Of a stretch of 64,000 bases of DNA, positions 60,536 to 64,000 are shown piece by piece; position 1 is the first letter of the stretch; each line of letters begins with the position of its first letter. The DNA comes from Podaxis mareebaensis. Taxonomy: Eukaryota > Basidiomycota > Agaricomycetes > Agaricales > Agaricaceae. The notes below the pieces were generated by a model, which worked only from the letters and a program-made list of their open reading frames with translations, made no database searches and was not told where the DNA came from. Both the position numbers and the translations under genes were made by a program. The stretch is from the NCBI GenBank assembly GCA_018524725.1, contig JAEUWP010000002.1, forward strand, positions 1-64,000, in the 5' to 3' direction.

Positions 60536-61260
60536 ATGAACCTTGCAAACGACTCACAGGTCACCCTCGTTAACCCAACGTCCGAAAGCGAGCCACCTCT
60601 TGTTATTGTTCTCAGCAAGGATGATCTTCAAAATACAGTAATGGAGCGCCTTGGAGGGAGGGGGGAGATCCTTTATAAAGTGGAATCCGACGGATCAAAG
60701 ACGAGAACCTTGGTCTATGGCTCTCAATCCGATGTTCCTATCGCGCTCATCGAGACGAAGGATGTTTTTGGTTTTGACAAAATCACCATTGGGCAAGAAA
60801 AGCGACAGAATATTAGAAACTGGATATCTGGTTATGGTATATTCCAGACATAGTAAGTAGTTCAAACACATCCTGGTAATATAAAAATCACCCACCACGA
60901 CTCCTCGGCCTTGTAGTCCTAAGTCTTTTGAGAAGAACGGGAAACGCTATCACTGGAAACCGAATATTATGAAGCAGCTAGCAGTAAGCCTCCTTTTCTG
61001 CTTGAGTTAGTTGTGAGAGTATTAACCGGGTCAAGTTATTTAGCGATAGTGACCCGGTGCATCCAATTGCTTGGTACGAGAGAGCCAAGATACGGGTCGT
61101 CGATGGAGTCCTGAGGTGGTTTCGAGCGTTCATAGCAATGGAAGAGGAAGCAATACAAATCCAGGATCTTGTCGTCATAAGCTTGTTGGCTATCGAGATC
61201 CAGACAAGAAAGAGGGAAACGGGACCGGCAGGTCTAGAACGGAAAGGAATATTGTTATGA
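60536..61260 (+). CDS. DUF6593 protein
   Basis: Family common in Agaricomycetes, function unknown. The exons 60536-60852, 60917-60983 and 61036-61260 give 202 residues in frame. Typical features are a beta-strand-rich N-terminus (SQVTLVNPTSESEPPLVIVL), EILYKVES, PIALIETKDVFGFDKITIG, the RYHWKP strand, DPVHPIAWYERAKIRVVDG and a terminal hydrophobic strand IQDLVVISLLAIEIQTRKRE. The last intron has a CAAG acceptor (61034-61035). The protein lacks a signal peptide. A decayed sister copy lies directly upstream, so the pair arose by tandem duplication. Confidence 0.8.
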
Positions 61261-61575
61261 AATGAAACATGCTAGAGCGTAATGATCTTGATAAAGTGCG
61301 TGTGGGCATTGTACGCATATCACCTCTCCACTGGATTTGAGATTGCAGGGGCTGGTGGCCCCTTTGAGGAGGTTGGGAGCTAAAAAAAAAAAAGGGGACA
61401 AGTTGAATATCAAGAGGGATATACACGGATCGCCCAAGCTGTTTAATCTCCGAACACAAGTCCGCCCTTTCAGGTTGAATCTCCGACAACGTACTTAGGG
61501 ACAAAATGATATCACTTAAGCGCCCAATCTGTGTTACTAGCACATCCTTATATCATATTCCCCACTCCATCTATC

Positions 61576-62831
61576 ATGTCAGCCAGGGCTTTGAACGCGA
61601 TCCTACCGCAAGTAGAAAAATCACCGTATGAAGCTCACCAGAAAGCGCGAACCTTTGCCTCGCGATATGTGAAATCGGGCCAATATGATACCGCCATCGA
61701 TGTCCTCTTCCAGAGTGCTCGCGAATTGCTGAAGACGGGACAAGCTGGTAGTGGTGTGGATCTAGCTGTGTTCATGCTAGAGGTGTATGACACGAAAGGA
61801 GAAGAGTTGACTGAGGAAAGCAGAGGTCTGCTTTTTGCTGTCCAAGTTTCCCATGTGTTGAGCATTAGCTTGGTCTAGGCAGGTTAACGCAATTAATCGC
61901 TCTCACTGGTTCTGAGGGGACATGGAGAAAGACCCTGATAGATAAAGCAATCGTGTGAGTGCCCGTCTTCTTATCCCCCACTTCACAACTTAATATTCCT
62001 CAGTTGGTCGGCGAAATATGGCCCTTGTCCATCTGGCGACCCTAGCCTACAGCATTATGTTGGCGAGCTGTTATATAAAGGTGGATTCCATCCCAATTGA
62101 TGAAATACTCAACTGATGGCCGCTTCTCCTTCAGAGGGTGATTTCGTTGGTGCAGAACCCCATTTCCTAGCGTCAGGTCAGAGGGATAGTGCTCGATTAC
62201 TTGCAGAAATGTTTCTACAATGGTCCGACGGGGAAAAACCAGGAATCTTTGCCCTGAGGGGCACGCTTCCGTATGTCAACTGAAATTATCGTGCACTCTT
62301 ACGCTCATCTGCCCATCTAGTTATTTGTTGGATGGCAACATCCTTGCTGCTCGTACATTTATCAAGCACTTCACCTCCGGACTTCCCAAGACTTACACAG
62401 CCTCACCTCCGAACATCATTCCAGTTGGGGATAATGATGAAATAACGATGACTACAGACCCCCTCGTTAACTTCTCTCAACTATCCGTGGTGACGTGTCA
62501 ACGAGCGAATGGTGATCAAAACAAGGTTGCTCGAGAAAGTTGGGTGAGACTTTGTGGCACCTACCTAAGTCAGGGTGGATCATTAGCCGCTCCAGAAGTC
62601 CGAAGGGTATGTAGTCTATGAAATGTTGGTCGCGAACTCTTACGAATTCCCGCTGCCCAGGTATTGAATGAGATCGCAACGCTCTACTTTGCCATCCCTC
62701 CTCCTCGCGCTCAGGCCGCCAATCCTCTCGGCGACATGATCTCTTCTCTCTTCGGTGGACCCGCTCCAAATCAACCCGCCCGACGTGTCCTACAACCTGC
62801 GAACGCAACATCGTCGCCCGGATTAGATTGA
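61576..62831 (+). CDS. GET4: Get4-type subunit of the tail-anchored protein targeting complex
   Basis: Cytosolic helical-repeat protein that links Sgt2/Get5 to the Get3 ATPase for insertion of tail-anchored proteins into the ER. Six exons, 61576-61825, 61879-61954, 62004-62080, 62135-62270, 62321-62606 and 62661-62831, total 996 bases, so 331 residues. Signatures are SPYEAHQKARTFASRYVKSG, YDTAIDVLFQSARELLKTGQ, GSGVDLAVFMLEVY, LQHYVGELLYKEGDFVGAEP, HFLASGQRDSARLLAEMF and, near the C-terminus, FSQLSVVTCQR. The tail ends in a disordered Pro-rich segment as in other fungi. All junctions are canonical. Confidence 0.93.
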
Positions 62832-63034
62832 TATTTTCTTGAACATCAAGGCTATATCAATGGGCTGTTTGTATGGATACAACGACTTAATTCTTTGGGG
62901 ACAAAGAAGATATAAATTTATTTGCAGACTGATTACACCCAGCTACCTAGTTGAAATCATTGGTTGAACTTCTGGAATGGCACAAGAACTCAATGTACAT
63001 ACTGGCACATTGTTCAACTCTCAATGTTCGTCGT

Positions 63035-64000
63035 TCATATGGGATGAGCCAGGCTAACGTTGGTAATGAAATCAATCCCTTCCCTTCGGAAAGTATCCTG
63101 GGTGATCGTGGTCGGAATAAGCCCGTCCCAGAAAGTAAGCATCTGTGGGTTTGAGCTCGTATATCTAGGCCAGGGGACTAATCCTATCCCGTTTGGGTCA
63201 AGTCTGACAACAAAGTTGATGAGGTAGTTGGTCAACTCCTCTCCGCCGTATATGTTGAACAAATCAGAGACATGCATCTAGGTCCCTTATTCATATGGTC
63301 ACTGTTATTGAAGAGATTCATGCTCACAGAACCAAGATAAGGGAGAGTCTTGAAGCGCTTGCTCACTAGCGTACATCAGCGAAGTCCACCTGCTCGCGAA
63401 ACTATGCGTACAATAGACCCACGTATCTTGCTTCCCGGCACGATTCTGGAGGAAGAAACGGCGGGGAGCCTGGAAAATCGCGTCTCCTTGAAACGATGCT
63501 AATCTCTTGTACTGCGCTGTGAGGACATCGGCGAAACCGGTGTCATATGGTGAACCTTGGGTAACGTCCGCAGTGTATAGAGTCGCGAGATGGTTGACCT
63601 CGGTACTCGAGACGCCTTGCCAGAAAGTGCCTTGTACGTAGTCTCTGAACTGAGTTTCTGTCCTGATTTTGGATGTAACCATACAAACAGTAAAGAAGTC
63701 GGAGGTTACTTACGTCACATTTAACGTCGAGAATGAAAATAAGGTTCCTTCGTCATCACAATCACCTTAAATCCAAATCTCAACATCCCCTGGTCGTGGC
63801 AATTCAACATAATGCCATACCTGTGACGAATGGAATGTTCACTACGGTGCCTTTCTGGACGAGCCTTTGTGGATTATCGGTTATAAAGGTACCATCGGCT
63901 CGTGGCGGCCATGCCAGACGTAAAGACTTCAGTGTGGATGAATTTCCTAACATAAACATAGCGTCAAGGTTTACACACCTGGTAGTCAAAAATGCCCGGA
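63035..64000 (-). CDS. Type-B carboxylesterase/lipase, 5' part beyond window
   Basis: The 3' half of a third alpha/beta hydrolase, of the Candida rugosa lipase-like group, distinct from the pair at 5-12 kb. Visible exons are 63821->64000, 63714-63765, 63412-63662, 63328-63365 and 63035-63277, with canonical introns of 46-55 bases. Readable parts are LRLAWPPRADGTFITDNPQR, DCDDEGTLFSFSTLNVT (the DEGT block after the catalytic acid region), FQGDAIFQAPRRFFLQNR, SKRFKTLPYLGS and HVSDLFNIYGG, which holds the likely catalytic His. The C-terminus is RLDPNGIGLVPWPRY. The nucleophile Ser and signal peptide are off the right edge. Substrate unknown. Confidence 0.85.

Overview
The window is nuclear DNA from a filamentous fungus, most likely an Agaricomycete (mushroom-forming Basidiomycota). 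The genes are split by many introns of about 44-60 bases, often with exons under 40 bases, and there are no operons. The gene content fits: NACHT-WD40 NLR-like proteins, DUF6593, DUF1996, a Gti1/Pac2 (WOPR) regulator, a fungal sesquiterpene synthase and a Dal5-type transporter. I could not name the species. Exon junctions were placed by hand from splice signals and reading phase. For most multi-exon genes the summed exon length is a multiple of three, which is the main internal check.

Region 1 (1-12.4 kb). A NACHT-WD40 STAND protein on the minus strand runs off the left edge through near-identical 126-base WD repeats. Two paralogous type-B carboxylesterases follow, on opposite strands, flanking the ribosome-assembly AAA-ATPase RIX7. 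They share the same nine-exon structure, including a GC-AG intron.

Region 2 (12.4-24 kb). A 16-exon MFS transporter and ARV1 converge. Next comes a DUF4139 (MuiA-like) gene. A 1.2-kb terminal-inverted-repeat element, carrying one intact two-exon gene of unknown function, sits right after its stop codon. About 2.9 kb without a confident gene follows.

Region 3 (24-34 kb). A secreted DUF1996 protein converges on a RING-like protein with four SUMO-interacting-type motifs. A sesquiterpene synthase with its own TATA box and a small secreted-protein candidate follow.

Region 4 (34-46 kb). The proteasome chaperone gankyrin/Nas6 and the TFIIH subunit TFB2 are divergent across 221 bases. A WOPR transcription factor gene follows, then about 4.5 kb of low coding density with one unresolved coding-like patch, then an aldo-keto reductase.

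Region 5 (46-64 kb). This holds an HSBP1-type coiled coil, two unnamed nuclear-looking proteins, an aquaporin with variant NPA boxes, a GH17-like protein lacking the usual nucleophile Glu, a DUF6593 gene next to a decayed copy of itself, GET4, and the 3' part of a third carboxylesterase/lipase cut by the right edge.

Housekeeping genes (RIX7, ARV1, TFB2, Nas6, GET4) alternate with accessory genes for secretion, detoxification, recognition and secondary metabolism. I see no convincing multi-gene biosynthetic cluster and no bacterial-type defence system. The most original elements are the TIR element with its unknown passenger gene, the repeat-homogenised NLR, and the SIM-rich RING-like protein.
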